Source of the DNA: JANRKN01 sp033763435
GTDB lineage: Bacteria; Planctomycetota; Phycisphaerae; Phycisphaerales; UBA1924
Direction of reading: 5' to 3'
NCBI GenBank assembly: GCA_033763435.1
Contig: JANRKN010000028.1
Coordinates: forward strand, 1 to 23,462
Length of the DNA: 23,462 nucleotides
Every line of letters begins with the position of its first letter. Position 1 is the stretch's first letter. Of this stretch, positions 9,275 through 18,400 are shown in pieces. Made by a program: the position numbers and the translations under genes. The notes beneath the pieces are model-generated. The model was not told where the DNA came from and did not search any database. It saw only the letters and a program-made list of their open reading frames with translations.

Positions 9275-10372
9275 GTGAGTGATCGGCCCGACAACGAGGC
9301 GTCCGCGCCGCCGGCGAGGCCCAGGCGCATCCTGGTCGTCGTTCCCTCGTGGGTCGGCGACGCGGTGATGGCCACGCCCGCGCTGCGGATGGTCCGCCGG
9401 GCGTTCCCGGGCGCGTTCATCGGCTTGCTCGTTCGGCCCGGGATCGATCAGGTGCTCGCGGGGCTGGATGTTGCCGACGAAGTCCATGTCGAGCGTGCCT
9501 CGGGCGTGATGGGCCCCAAGTTTGTTGCCGCGAAGGTCCGCCCGCGCCGGTACGACTCGGCGCTGCTGCTCACCAACTCGTTTTCCACGGCCCTCATCGC
9601 GCGGATCGCGGGGATTCCGCGGCGCATCGGCTACGCGCGCGATCTGCGGTCGATGCTGCTCACACAGACGCTCGAGCCGCCCCGCACGCTCGCGGGCGCC
9701 TTTGCGCCTGTGCCGGCGGTGGAGTACTACCGCACGATCGCGCGCGAGCTGGTCGCGCTGGGCGCGCAGCCGATCGCCGAGCTTGCGCCAAGGCTCGAAC
9801 TGGTCGCGACCGAGAGCGACCTGGCCTCGGCCCGCGGCGTGATGGAGCGCGCGGGGCTGGCTGATCGCGAGCCGGTGGCGGTCCTCAACCCGGGCGGCAA
9901 CCGCGACGAGAAGCGCTGGCCGGCGGATCGCTTCGCGCGCCTGGGCCTCTGGCTCCGGGACACATTCGGCGTGCGGGTGCTGGTGAACGGTTCGCCGGGC
10001 GAGCGCGAGCTGTGTGGCGCCATCGCGCGCGACGCGGGCGCGATCAGCCTGCCCGAGATGGGCATCACGCTGGGCGCGCTGAAGGGCTTGCTGTCGGGCG
10101 CGCTGGTCGCGCCGCGGGCGATGGTGACCAACGACACGGGCCCGCGGCACGTGGCGCAGGCGCTGGGTGTGCCGGTGGTCACGATGTTCGGCCCGACGGA
10201 CCACCGCTGGACGACGCTGCCCGTGCGCGAGGACGCGCCCGAGCGGATCCTGCTCGCGGACCCGACGCTGCCGGAGGATCTGGTTGCCGACGAACACCCC
10301 GAACGCTGCCGGGTGGACAGGATTCAGGAGGAGGACGTGCGGGCGGCGGTGTCGGCGATCATCCGGCGCTGA
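9275..10372 (+). CDS. Glycosyltransferase family 9 protein (ADP-heptose:LPS heptosyltransferase-like)
   Basis: A 365-residue GT9 glycosyltransferase with a GT-B fold, expected to add a heptose or related sugar to lipopolysaccharide core or another glycan at the inner face of the cytoplasmic membrane. The N-terminal motif is ILVVVPSWVGDAVMATPALR (19-38), matching the 'GD(A/M)(V/I)' acceptor-side motif of WaaC/WaaF. The donor side shows NPGGNRDEKRWPADRFARL (205-223) and the signature VTNDTGPRHVAQALGVPVV (284-302) followed by MFGPTD. GTG 9275 gives a start MSDRPDNE; a TTG at 9254 adds seven residues. Neither has a clear ribosome binding site. It could equally transfer another sugar, as planctomycete GT9 proteins are little studied. 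A stem-loop follows 8 bases after the stop. Confidence 0.9.
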   Translation: MSDRPDNEASAPPARPRRILVVVPSWVGDAVMATPALRMVRRAFPGAFIGLLVRPGIDQVLAGLDVADEVHVERASGVMGPKFVAAKVRPRRYDSALLLTNSFSTALIARIAGIPRRIGYARDLRSMLLTQTLEPPRTLAGAFAPVPAVEYYRTIARELVALGAQPIAELAPRLELVATESDLASARGVMERAGLADREPVAVLNPGGNRDEKRWPADRFARLGLWLRDTFGVRVLVNGSPGERELCGAIARDAGAISLPEMGITLGALKGLLSGALVAPRAMVTNDTGPRHVAQALGVPVVTMFGPTDHRWTTLPVREDAPERILLADPTLPEDLVADEHPERCRVDRIQEEDVRAAVSAIIRR

Positions 10373-10380
10373 GGTGGGCA

Positions 10381-10396
10381 CGTCCGATAGCGGACG
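10381..10396 (+). terminator. Stem-loop after the GT9 gene, possible terminator without T-run
   Basis: CGTCCG-ATAG-CGGACG is a perfect 6-bp stem with a 4-base loop, 8 bases after the stop codon. There is no T-tract, so it may only protect the 3' end or assist factor-dependent termination. Confidence 0.35.
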
Positions 10397-10442
10397 ATGG
10401 GCGGGCTTGCGGCGGAGAGTGGGACGGGGGGTTGAAGCGGGC

Positions 10443-10448
10443 TATACT
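10443..10448 (+). promoter_or_regulatory. -10 box (TATACT) of the tRNA-Ala gene
   Basis: TATACT is a 5-of-6 match to the -10 consensus, followed by a G/C-rich stretch (GGGGCC) typical of a stable-RNA discriminator. It lies about 45 bases before the tRNA 5' end. No convincing -35 hexamer is seen at the expected place (near 10420). Confidence 0.5.
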
Positions 10449-10493
10449 TGGGGCCGACAATTTGGAACCAACCGCGGCCCACGGGCTGCGCGA

Positions 10494-10568
10494 GGGGGCA
10501 TAGCTCAGTTTTGGTAGAGCGCATCCATGGCATGGATGAGGTCAGGGGTTCGAGTCCCCTTGCCTCCA
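10494..10568 (+). tRNA. tRNA-Ala (anticodon GGC)
   Basis: A full cloverleaf can be drawn. The acceptor stem is GGGGGCA (10494-10500) with TGCCTCC (10561-10567), including a G3:U70 pair, the known identity element for alanyl-tRNA synthetase. The D stem is GCTC/GAGC and the anticodon stem CATCC/GGATG, with loop ATGGCAT giving anticodon GGC. The T arm is AGGGG-TTCGAGT-CCCCT. The discriminator base is A at 10568. CCA is not encoded (CTC follows), so it must be added by the CCA-adding enzyme. It decodes GCC, a heavily used Ala codon in this DNA. A terminator follows 7 bases later. No integrase or duplicated 3' end is seen beside it. Confidence 0.96.
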
Positions 10569-10574
10569 CTCGAA

Positions 10575-10614
10575 GCGAGCGATCCGGTCTGACCGGGTCG
10601 CTCGCGGTCTTTTT
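10575..10614 (+). terminator. Rho-independent terminator of tRNA-Ala
   Basis: GCGAGCGATCCGGT pairs with ACCGGGTCGCTCGC (10575-10588 with 10592-10605): 14 pairs including one T-G, with a 3-base loop CTG. GGTC and TTTTT (10610-10614) follow. Confidence 0.9.
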
Positions 10615-10650
10615 GGGGGCGTAGGGCCGGGGCGCTGGACGGAAGAGTGT

Positions 10651-10683
10651 CCCCTGATCGTCCCTCATGCCGCCCCTGATCGT
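10651..10683. repeat. Direct repeat upstream of the chemotaxis receptor gene
   Basis: CCCCTGATCGT occurs exactly at 10651-10661 and again at 10673-10683, a 22-base period, about two helical turns. It lies in the 249-base gap between the tRNA terminator and the receptor gene, which otherwise shows no gene or clear promoter. It could be a paired regulator site; its function is unknown. Confidence 0.4.
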
Positions 10684-10863
10684 GGGAAGGGGATCCGAGC
10701 GGTGGGGAGTTTTCCGCCCCCTCGTGCGGGCGAGTCTGTACACCGGCTCAAGCCCGGGCCGGGCACCGTCGATCTGCCCATGACGGTCTGGTCCGTTCGG
10801 CGTCACCTCTCCTGCGGTTGGTCGGTGCGCGAGCTGGTCGGGTCTCACCTGTGAGGCATGGGC

Positions 10864-12456
10864 ATGAAGATCGGCACGCAGATCCTGATCCTGGGCTTGG
10901 GCGGCGCGCTCGCGGCGGGCGCCATCGGCGTCGCGGCGACGGTGGGCAAGGAGCGCACCATCGGCGCGCTCAGCTCCGCTCGCGTGATCGATCAGGCTCG
11001 TGTCAACTTCCTCACCAGCGACATGATGCACGACGCGATCCGCGCCGACGTGCTCGAGAGCTTCCTGGCCGCGACGCCCGAAGAGCGTCGTGCGGCGCAC
11101 GAATCGTTCCAGGAACACCGCAAAGAGTTCATCGCGCAGGTCGACGCGAATCTCGCGCTGCCCTTGCCCGCCGAGGTCAAGGCGAGCCTGAGCGAGGTCA
11201 CGCCCGCGCTGAATGCCTACGTGGAGAAGGCCCAGCAGATTCTGACGATCGAGCCCGACAAGGCCGAGGCGCTGTATCCCGAGTTCAACCGCGCGTTCGC
11301 GGAGCTTGCCGATCGCAACGAGCGCGTGAGCGAGAGCCTCGAGAAGGCCTCCAACGACGTGGCGGCAACGGCCTCGACGGCGTCGGCGGCGTTCGGGTGG
11401 ATCGTGACGGCGGTGCCCGCGGCCGCAGCGCTGCTCCTGATCGCGGGCGCGGTCTTCACACGCCGGAGCGTCACCTCGGGCGTCGCGGGCTTTGCCTCGG
11501 TGCTCGAGCGCGTCTCACAGAACGATTTCACGGTGCGCTTTGATGAGTCGGGCGGGGGCGAGGTCGGCGCGCTGGCCGCGTCGGGCAACCGCATGGTGAC
11601 CAATCTCCGCGCGGCGTTCGGCAAGGTCGACAAGAGCTCGCAGCAGGTCGCGGCGGCCGCCACGGAGCTCGCGGCGACCGCGGCGCAGATCGCCTCGGGC
11701 ATCCGCACGCAGTCGACGCAGGTCGAGCAGGTCTCGGCGGCGATCGAAGAAGTGTCGTCGAGCAACTCCGAGGTCGCGCACAAGGGCGCCGAGGCCGCCC
11801 AGCAGGCGACCGAGAGCGGCAAGCAGGCCGCCGAGGGCGGTCAGCTCGTGGACACGACGGTCAAGCAGATCGGCGCGGTCGCGGACGAGGTGCAGCAGAC
11901 GGCGCAGGCGATCGCGGACCTCGGCCGGCGCGGCGAGCAGATCGGCCAGATCATCTCCGTCATCAACGACATCGCGGACCAGACGAACCTGCTCGCGCTG
12001 AACGCGGCGATCGAAGCGGCGCGCGCGGGCGAGCACGGGCGCGGCTTTGCCGTCGTCGCCGATGAGGTCCGCAAGCTTGCCGAGCGCACGACCAAGGCGA
12101 CCGAAGAGGTGGGCCAGGCGATCAAGGACATCCAGGCGGGCACGTCCGACGCGGTGCAGCGGATGGACCGCGGGCGGGCGCGCGTCGATGAGAGCGTGAA
12201 GCTCGCGCAGAACTCGGGCGCGGCGATGAACAAGATCGTCGCGGCCCAGCGCACGGTGCAGGACCTCGTGCAGGCGATCGCGGGTTCCGCGGCCGAGCAG
12301 CGGACCGCGAGCGAGCAGATCGCCAAGAGCGTCTCGAGCATCGCGGCCGTGGCTCGCGAGACGACCCAGGGCGCCGAGCAGACGTCACAGGCCGCGAACG
12401 AACTCTCGCAGGAGGCCGAGAGCCTCCGCGCGCTCGTCAACCAGTTCCGGATCTGA
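10864..12456 (+). CDS. Methyl-accepting chemotaxis protein
   Basis: A transmembrane chemoreceptor of 530 residues that would signal through CheW/CheA. The first membrane segment is near the N-terminus (ILILGLGGALAAGAIGVAA) and an extracytoplasmic helical sensor of about 150 residues follows. The second membrane segment is WIVTAVPAAAALLLIAGAVF (about 179-198). A HAMP-like region (about 200-255, FASVLERVSQNDFTVRF) precedes the long coiled-coil signalling domain. The hairpin tip is clear: INDIADQTNLLALNAAIEAA, then RAGEHGRGFAVVADEVRKLA (about 367-406). The C-terminus ends VNQFRI and lacks a CheR-docking pentapeptide. ATG 10864 is preferred because GAGG (10853-10856) lies 7 bases before it; ATG 10858 is too close. 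The ligand is unknown. It stands alone, with no che genes nearby, and is followed by a terminator. Confidence 0.95.
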   Translation: MKIGTQILILGLGGALAAGAIGVAATVGKERTIGALSSARVIDQARVNFLTSDMMHDAIRADVLESFLAATPEERRAAHESFQEHRKEFIAQVDANLALPLPAEVKASLSEVTPALNAYVEKAQQILTIEPDKAEALYPEFNRAFAELADRNERVSESLEKASNDVAATASTASAAFGWIVTAVPAAAALLLIAGAVFTRRSVTSGVAGFASVLERVSQNDFTVRFDESGGGEVGALAASGNRMVTNLRAAFGKVDKSSQQVAAAATELAATAAQIASGIRTQSTQVEQVSAAIEEVSSSNSEVAHKGAEAAQQATESGKQAAEGGQLVDTTVKQIGAVADEVQQTAQAIADLGRRGEQIGQIISVINDIADQTNLLALNAAIEAARAGEHGRGFAVVADEVRKLAERTTKATEEVGQAIKDIQAGTSDAVQRMDRGRARVDESVKLAQNSGAAMNKIVAAQRTVQDLVQAIAGSAAEQRTASEQIAKSVSSIAAVARETTQGAEQTSQAANELSQEAESLRALVNQFRI

Positions 12457-12493
12457 TCCGGGTTTCTCCCCCAAACACCGACCGATCGAAACA

Positions 12494-12527
12494 CGCCGGT
12501 CCTTCGCGGGCCGGCGATGTTTCTTCC
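12494..12527 (+). terminator. Terminator after the chemotaxis receptor gene
   Basis: CGCCGGTCC (12494-12502) pairs with GGGCCGGCG (12508-12516): 9 bp with one T-G, loop TTCGC. ATGTTTCTTCC follows, a broken T-rich tract. It lies 37 bases after the stop codon. Confidence 0.65.
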
Positions 12528-12569
12528 CGGTCGTTGTGCGAGCGGGCGGGTGTCGGGTACGCTCGGGGC

Positions 12570-14204
12570 ATGTCGATGCGTGCGTCGGTCGGAGTTTCGA
12601 TGCTGGCGTGGGTGCCGTTCCTTGCGGCCCAGCCGCGCGTGGATGTGACGTTTCAGGTGAACCAGACCACGACCGTCGGCACGAGCGTGTTCGTGCTGGG
12701 CGATCTGCCCGAGCTGGGCGGCAACGACGTGCGCAGGGCCGTGAAGCTCGAGCCCTCGGCGTATCCCACCTGGCGGGCGACGATCGCCCTGCCCGCCGGA
12801 CGCACGTTCTCGTACCGCTACTACACGCGTCTTGACGCGCCCTCGCAAGCGGCGGTCGCGACCAACGGCACGCCGGTCTCGGCGCCCGTCAACGCCTCCA
12901 CGCCCGCGTCCAACCTCGCGCGCAAGGCGATGCTGTACCACTCGGGCTTCAACCCGCCCGTGCTGAACTGGCGCGTCGCGGGCGCGGCAACCTACACGCA
13001 GACGCGGATGCTCGACCTGGGCCCGGGCCGGAGCGCGAGCGAGCGCCGATGGTTCGCGCCCGACCTTGCGCCGGGGGGCATGACGATCGAGTTCTTCATC
13101 ACCAACACCGCGGGCACGGCGCGCGACCCGCTCGCGGGCACCTACACGACGCCGGTCGACGCGTTCTTCCTGCAGGAAGGCCAGATCTATACGTACATCC
13201 CTGCGGCGAGCGTGAGCGCCGCGCGCAAGGACTACACGGTGTCGGCGCCTCTGAGCTACTTCTCGAACTTCCTGAACGAGACGAGGCGGTTCCGCGTGAT
13301 CTTGCCGCGAGGCTTTGACAGCCATCCGACGCGCCGGTATCCGGTGGTGTACTTCCACGACGGGCAGAACATGTTCGCGAACGAAGGCGGCGCGTTCGGC
13401 TCATGGAACGCCGACACGACCGCGGCGACGCTCGTGCGCAGCGGGCGGATGCGCGAGGCGATCCTCGTCGCGGTGGACAACGGCCCGAACCGGATCACCG
13501 ACTATGCCGCGCCTCAGGCGGGCGGGTGGAGCGACGGCCGGTATCACCGGTTCATCAAGGACGAGCTGTTGCCGCACATCGCCTGGCGGTATCCGAATCG
13601 GCTGCTGACGGGCCCGGAGAACACGGTGATCGCGGGCTCGTCGATGGGTGCGCAGGCCTCGCTGTACCCGGCGTGGACGTGGCCCGAGGTCTTCGGGCGC
13701 GTGGGGGCGTTCAGCGGCGCGTGGACGGTGTACACCTCGGGCTTTTACGACGCCGTGCGCGCGCAGCCCAAGCGCCCCATCCGGCTCTACATCGACAGCG
13801 GCGAGTCGGGCACCGCCAGCGACAACTACTGGCTCACGTACAACCTCCGCGACAATCTGCTCGCGCGCGGGAGCGCGTCGTACGTGCTGAGCCGCGACCT
13901 GATGCACGTGGTGGGCCTGAACCAGCAGCACAACGAGGCCGCGTGGGCCGCGCGATTGCCCGGCGCGCTCGAGTTCCTGCTCCCCGCGACCGAGGAGGTT
14001 TCGCCGATCGCAGCGCTGGCCTCGGGCGCGGCGTTTGATCTGAATGCCGACGGCAAGTTCGACGTGGAGGATCTGTACCACCAGAACCAGCAGCCGCGGG
14101 ATGTGAATCTCGATGGCGTCGCGGACGGCGAAGACACCGCGGCGCTCGAGCGGCTGCTGCGCCGGGGCGAGATCGAAGACATGAAGAACGGGCGAGCGAA
14201 CTAG
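12570..14204 (+). CDS. Secreted esterase/alpha-beta hydrolase with CBM20-like N-terminus and dockerin-like C-terminus
   Basis: A 544-residue secreted enzyme. The signal peptide is about 1-20 (MSMRASVGVSMLAWVPFLAA). Residues about 22-100 read VDVTFQVNQTTTVGTSVFVLGDLPELG, then YPTWRATIALPAG and FSYRYYTR, the layout of a CBM20-type starch-binding domain. The main part (about 225-475) is an enterochelin-esterase/feruloyl-esterase-like hydrolase, with FRVILPRGFD, YPVVYFHDGQNMF, nucleophile Ser358 in GSSMG (356-360), a likely acid at Asp409 (LYIDSGE), and His454. The C-terminus has two Asp-rich calcium-loop repeats, DLNADGKFDVEDLY (490-503) and DVNLDGVADGEDTAALERLL (511-530), typical of dockerin type I. 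ATG 12570 is taken because the signal peptide starts there; the upstream TTG at 12534 adds a non-signal stretch. It probably acts on acylated polysaccharide; the substrate is not determined. Confidence 0.88.
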   Translation: MSMRASVGVSMLAWVPFLAAQPRVDVTFQVNQTTTVGTSVFVLGDLPELGGNDVRRAVKLEPSAYPTWRATIALPAGRTFSYRYYTRLDAPSQAAVATNGTPVSAPVNASTPASNLARKAMLYHSGFNPPVLNWRVAGAATYTQTRMLDLGPGRSASERRWFAPDLAPGGMTIEFFITNTAGTARDPLAGTYTTPVDAFFLQEGQIYTYIPAASVSAARKDYTVSAPLSYFSNFLNETRRFRVILPRGFDSHPTRRYPVVYFHDGQNMFANEGGAFGSWNADTTAATLVRSGRMREAILVAVDNGPNRITDYAAPQAGGWSDGRYHRFIKDELLPHIAWRYPNRLLTGPENTVIAGSSMGAQASLYPAWTWPEVFGRVGAFSGAWTVYTSGFYDAVRAQPKRPIRLYIDSGESGTASDNYWLTYNLRDNLLARGSASYVLSRDLMHVVGLNQQHNEAAWAARLPGALEFLLPATEEVSPIAALASGAAFDLNADGKFDVEDLYHQNQQPRDVNLDGVADGEDTAALERLLRRGEIEDMKNGRAN

Positions 14205-14228
14205 CGCCGGGTTCTTCGAGCTGCAAAC

Positions 14229-15452
14229 TCAGCCCATCACGCTTGCGCGCGCGGCGCGCTCGGCGCGGGCGACGTCATCGAGACTGCGCAGCGGCGTGGG
14301 CGGAACGTCGGCGACCGCGCGCTCGACCAGACGGGGGATCGCGCCGAAGGTCACCTTGCCCGCAAGGAAAGTCTCGACCGCCGCTTCGTTCGCCGCGTTG
14401 AAGATCGCGCCGAGGGTCGTGTCCGCGCGTTCGAGCACGCGCCAGCCCATCTTCAGCAGCGGGAAGCGTTCGAGGTCGGGCTCGCGGAACTCCCACGTGC
14501 CGATGCGGGGCAGCGGCGCGCCCAGGCCCGCGGGCCGATCGGGGAAGCACATCGCGTGCAGGATCGGCGTGCGCATGTCGGGGGGCGCGCACTGGGCGAG
14601 CGTGTTGCCGTCGCGGTACTCGACCAGCGAGTGCACGATCGACTGCGGGTGCACCACGACGCCGATGCGCGCGGGTTCGAGCCCGAAGAGCCAGCCCGCC
14701 TCGATGATCTCGAGCGCCTTGTTTGCAAGGCTGGCCGAATCAATCGTGACCTTCCGGCCCATGGTCCAGGTCGGGTGCTTGAGGGCCTGCTCAACGGTGG
14801 CGGATTCGAGCAGGTCTTTGGTCCAGCGCTCGTCGCGGAATGCGCCGCCCGAGGCGGTGAGGATCACGCGCGCGACGCTGGGCGAGGCGCGCATGGGCGG
14901 GCACGGCGACCCCGGTCCAGATTCTGCGCCCGGGTCCGAGCGCAGGCACTGCCAGAGCGCCGAGTGTTCGGAATCGACCGGCAGCAGCTTCGCGCCCGTG
15001 CGCTGGGCCTCGGGCACGACGAGCCCGCCCGCGGCGACCAGCGTTTCTTTGTTCGCGAGCGCCACGTCGCGCCCGCGCCGAACGGCCTCGAGCGTGGCGC
15101 TCAGGCCCGCGGAGCCGACGATCGCGGCCATGACGAGGTCGCACTCGACCTCCGCGACGAGCCGGCGCGCTTCGTCGGGCCCGATGCGCAGGTCGTACCC
15201 GCGCGCGGGCTTGCCGTCCTGAGCGTGTGAGCCCGTCGCGAGCGCGACGCGCGGAACATCGAACGCGCGGGCCTGCTCGTGGGCGAGGGCTTCGTTGGAC
15301 CCCGCGGCCAGGCCCACGACGCGCCAGCGCACCGGATGCTGGCCTCGCGCGTGCAGGTCGTTGAGATGGCGGACCACCTCGAGCGTCTGCACGCCGATGG
15401 ACCCGGTGGAGCCGAGGATGATGAGTCGGCGTTCCAAGGGAGGAGCGGGCAT
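14229..15452 (-). CDS. dxr: 1-deoxy-D-xylulose 5-phosphate reductoisomerase
   Basis: A 407-residue enzyme that converts DXP to MEP with NADPH, the first committed step of the non-mevalonate isoprenoid pathway. The NADPH-binding motif GSTGSIG is at 14-20, and ANKETLVAAGGLVV (133-146) is diagnostic. The metal and substrate residues are in PVDSEHSALWQCL (158-170; Asp160, Glu162). The Ser/Glu pair lies in MGRKVTIDSASLANKALEII (231-250; Glu248), and HPQSIVHSLVEY (268-279) is the flexible-loop and active-site region. NAANEAAVEAFL-type residues occur near 352. The length is normal. It starts 10 bases after the rne stop and is probably translated from the same message. No good ribosome binding site is seen for the ATG at 15452, which would fit coupling. 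It converges on the esterase gene with a 24-base gap and no visible terminator. Confidence 0.97.
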   Translation of the reverse strand: MPAPPLERRLIILGSTGSIGVQTLEVVRHLNDLHARGQHPVRWRVVGLAAGSNEALAHEQARAFDVPRVALATGSHAQDGKPARGYDLRIGPDEARRLVAEVECDLVMAAIVGSAGLSATLEAVRRGRDVALANKETLVAAGGLVVPEAQRTGAKLLPVDSEHSALWQCLRSDPGAESGPGSPCPPMRASPSVARVILTASGGAFRDERWTKDLLESATVEQALKHPTWTMGRKVTIDSASLANKALEIIEAGWLFGLEPARIGVVVHPQSIVHSLVEYRDGNTLAQCAPPDMRTPILHAMCFPDRPAGLGAPLPRIGTWEFREPDLERFPLLKMGWRVLERADTTLGAIFNAANEAAVETFLAGKVTFGAIPRLVERAVADVPPTPLRSLDDVARAERAARASVMG

Positions 15453-15462
15453 AGACGTCAGA

Positions 15463-18400
15463 TCATTCGGACTTGGGCCGCTTGTTGAGTTCGCTGGGCA
15501 TCAGGCGTCGGCGCGCACCGCGGTAGAGCGTGCGGACGACGGGCGGGTTTGCGCCGCCGGAGTTGCCCGCGGAGCTGCCGCCCGAGTTGCCGCCTCCACC
15601 CGAGTTGTTGGCCGAGCTGTTGGCCGAGTTGTTGGGCGAGTTGTTGGGCGAGTTGCCGCCTGAGTTGTTGCCGCGGCCGCCTCGCTGGTCACGTGGTTCG
15701 CGCTGGTCACGGCCACCCTCGCGGCCTTCGGGCCGGTTGCCCTCGCGAGGCCCGCCGCCTTCACCGCCACCGCCACGACCACGGCGACCGCGCCGACGCC
15801 TGCGGCGACGACCGCCGCCTTCGCCGGGGCCTTCGTTGCCGCCGTCGCTTCCACCCGCAGGCTCGCCTTCGCTGCCCGGGCCTTCGCCGTCGCGAGGCGC
15901 GTCTTCGCGGTCTGCGGGCGCGCTCTCGGGTGCCTCGTCGGACGCGTCGCCGTTCATCGGCCCATCGGCATCGTCAAAGTCGCCCGCGGGCTGATCCGTC
16001 TGAGGCTGATTGGGCAGGGGCTGTCCATCGGGCCCGAGCTGAGGGGCGCCACCCGCCCCGCCCGCTCCACCCCGGCCACGACGACGACGACGGCGCCGAC
16101 GGCGACGACCGCCGCCCTCACCACCTTCGCCCGGCGGACCGTCGTGAAGCTGGCCCTCACCGATCGGTCCTTCGTTCATGGGCTGGTCGCTGGGCGTGCC
16201 CTCGCCATGGTCGCCCGGGGTCAGCGGTCGACGTTCACCGACGGGGCCACGCGGGGCTTGCGGGCGCGACTCGTCACGCGGGCCTTCACGCGACTGCTCG
16301 CGCGGGCCGTCGCTGACCCGTCCTTCTCCGGCCCGACCTTCGCCACCCCGACCTCGGCGTCCGCGTCGGCCGCGGCGTCCGCCCCGGCCACCGTCGCGTC
16401 CACCATCTCGGCCTCCGTCCCGACCGCCTCCGCGATTCACCGGCGCGCCCAGACGCTGGCTCGCAAAGTCGAGCTCGCCCTCGGGCGTGTCGCCCTCATC
16501 GAATTCGATCGGGTGCGCCGCGATGTCGTCGACCGCCTCTTCCGTCGGTTCGGGCTCGGCGCTCTCGGCGCGTTCCTGCCCGGGCTCGCTGGCCCAGGGC
16601 TGGTCTTCGTCCTTCGCGCCGGGAAGCTCGTACTCGACCAGGTTCTTGGGCCGGCGGATGCGCCCGAGGTTGGAGAGGTCGATGTCGGTGCCCTGGCGGT
16701 CGTAGGCGTAGAACGTGACGCGGTCGACGGGGATGACCTCGCTGACGCGCACGTCGACGTGCTTGCCGCTGGCGCGCTCGATGCGGCTGAGCAGCGAGCG
16801 CTTGTTGCTGAGCAGCTCGCCCGCGACGCGGGGAGCGACGACGAGTTCGACGCGCGCGACGTGCTCGATGTCGAGCAGCGCCGCGAGCTCGCGCAGCGCG
16901 TCGCCGGCGATCGACTCGGGCTTCTGGACGACGCCCCGGCCGTGGCACGTGGGGCAGTCGATGAAGTGCACCGTCTCGTGGCTCGAGCGCATGCGCTGGC
17001 GCGTCATCTCGACGATGCCGAACTCCGAGATCGGGAGCACGGTCGTGCGGGCGCGGTCGCGCTTGAGGCGTTCGCGCAGGCGCGTCTCGATGTCCTTGCG
17101 GTGCGAGTGCAGGCGCATATCGATCAGGTCGTTGACGATGATGCCGCCCAGGTCGCGCAGGCGAAGCTGCCGGCAGATCTCGTCGACCGCCTCGATGTTG
17201 GTCTGGTACGCGTTGGTCTCGGCGTCGCGGCTCTCGCGGCTGCGCCCGCTGTTGACGTCGATCGCCACCAGCGCCTCGGTCTGGTCGATCACCAGCCGCC
17301 CGCCCGAGGGCAGGGGCACCTCGCGCGCGTGGATCATCGCGATCTGCGGCTCGATGCCGAAGGCGTGGAAGACGGGCGCCCGGCCCTGATAGTGCAGCAG
17401 CTTGGTCTGCGTGCGGGGCGCGACGATCTTCATGAACCGCGCGCCGCGCTGCAGCGCCTGGTCCGAGTCGATGACGACTTCCTTGATGTTCGCCGTGAGA
17501 TGGTCGCGCAGCGCGCGCACCAGCAGGTCGCTCTCAGAATAGAGCAGGCGGGGCGCCTTGCCCTCGCTCATGCGCCGGTCCATGTCCTTCCACAGGCGCT
17601 GGAGGTACGCGAGGTCGCGCTTGAGCTCGACCTTGGTGCGGTCCATGCCCGCGGTGCGGAGGATGAACCCGAAGCCCTCGGGCAGCTCGAGCTGGTCGAG
17701 GATCTCGCGCATCTTCCGGCGCTGGTCCTCGTCCTCGACCTTGCGCGAGACGCCCACCTTGTCCATGTTGGGCATCATCACCAGGAACCGGCCCGGGATC
17801 GACAGATACGTCGTCAGCGTCGGGCCCTTGGTGACGATGCCTTCCTTGAGCACCTGCACGATGACTTCCTGCCCGCGGCGCAGGGCGTGCTGCATCGGGG
17901 GCCGCTCGCGCCGGGGCGTCTTGAAGCCCACGCGCTCGGTGGTTTCTTCCACGTCCTCGCCCGGGAAATAGCGCGGGTGAAGGTCGGAGATGTGCAGGAA
18001 CCCGTTCTCGCCCACGCCGAAGTCGACGAACGCGGCCTGGATCGCCGGCTCGACGTTGATCACCTTGCCCGCGTAGATGTTGCCCACGCGGTTGCTGGCG
18101 CCGAACTTCTCGACGTGCAGCTCTTCGAGCTTGCCGTTCTCGACGATCGCGACCCGGCACTCTTCGCCCGGGACGTAGTTGATGAGCATCTGCGCGTCGG
18201 CGGGCTCATCGGTGGGCGCGGAGGAATCGCCCTCGGCGCGCTCCTCACCGCCCCGGCCCCGACGGCTGCGCCCGCGACCGCCGCGACGACCGCGCCGGCC
18301 GCGCCGGCCGCCCGCTTCGCCCGCGGCGTCACCGGTCCCATCGCTGGCCGCCTCGCCCGTCGACTCGCCCGTCGACTGGTTGGCCGCGTCGTCGCTCGGC

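Noticed and set aside
8240..10381. A minus-strand frame of about 713 codons antisense to the prepilin-like and GT9 genes.
   Set aside because: Same composition effect; the translation has biased Arg/Ala/His content and no motifs, while the plus strand encodes well-supported families.
10494..10568. tRNA-Ala as a possible integration site for a mobile element.
   Set aside because: No integrase, no repeated 3' end of the tRNA and no composition change on either side.
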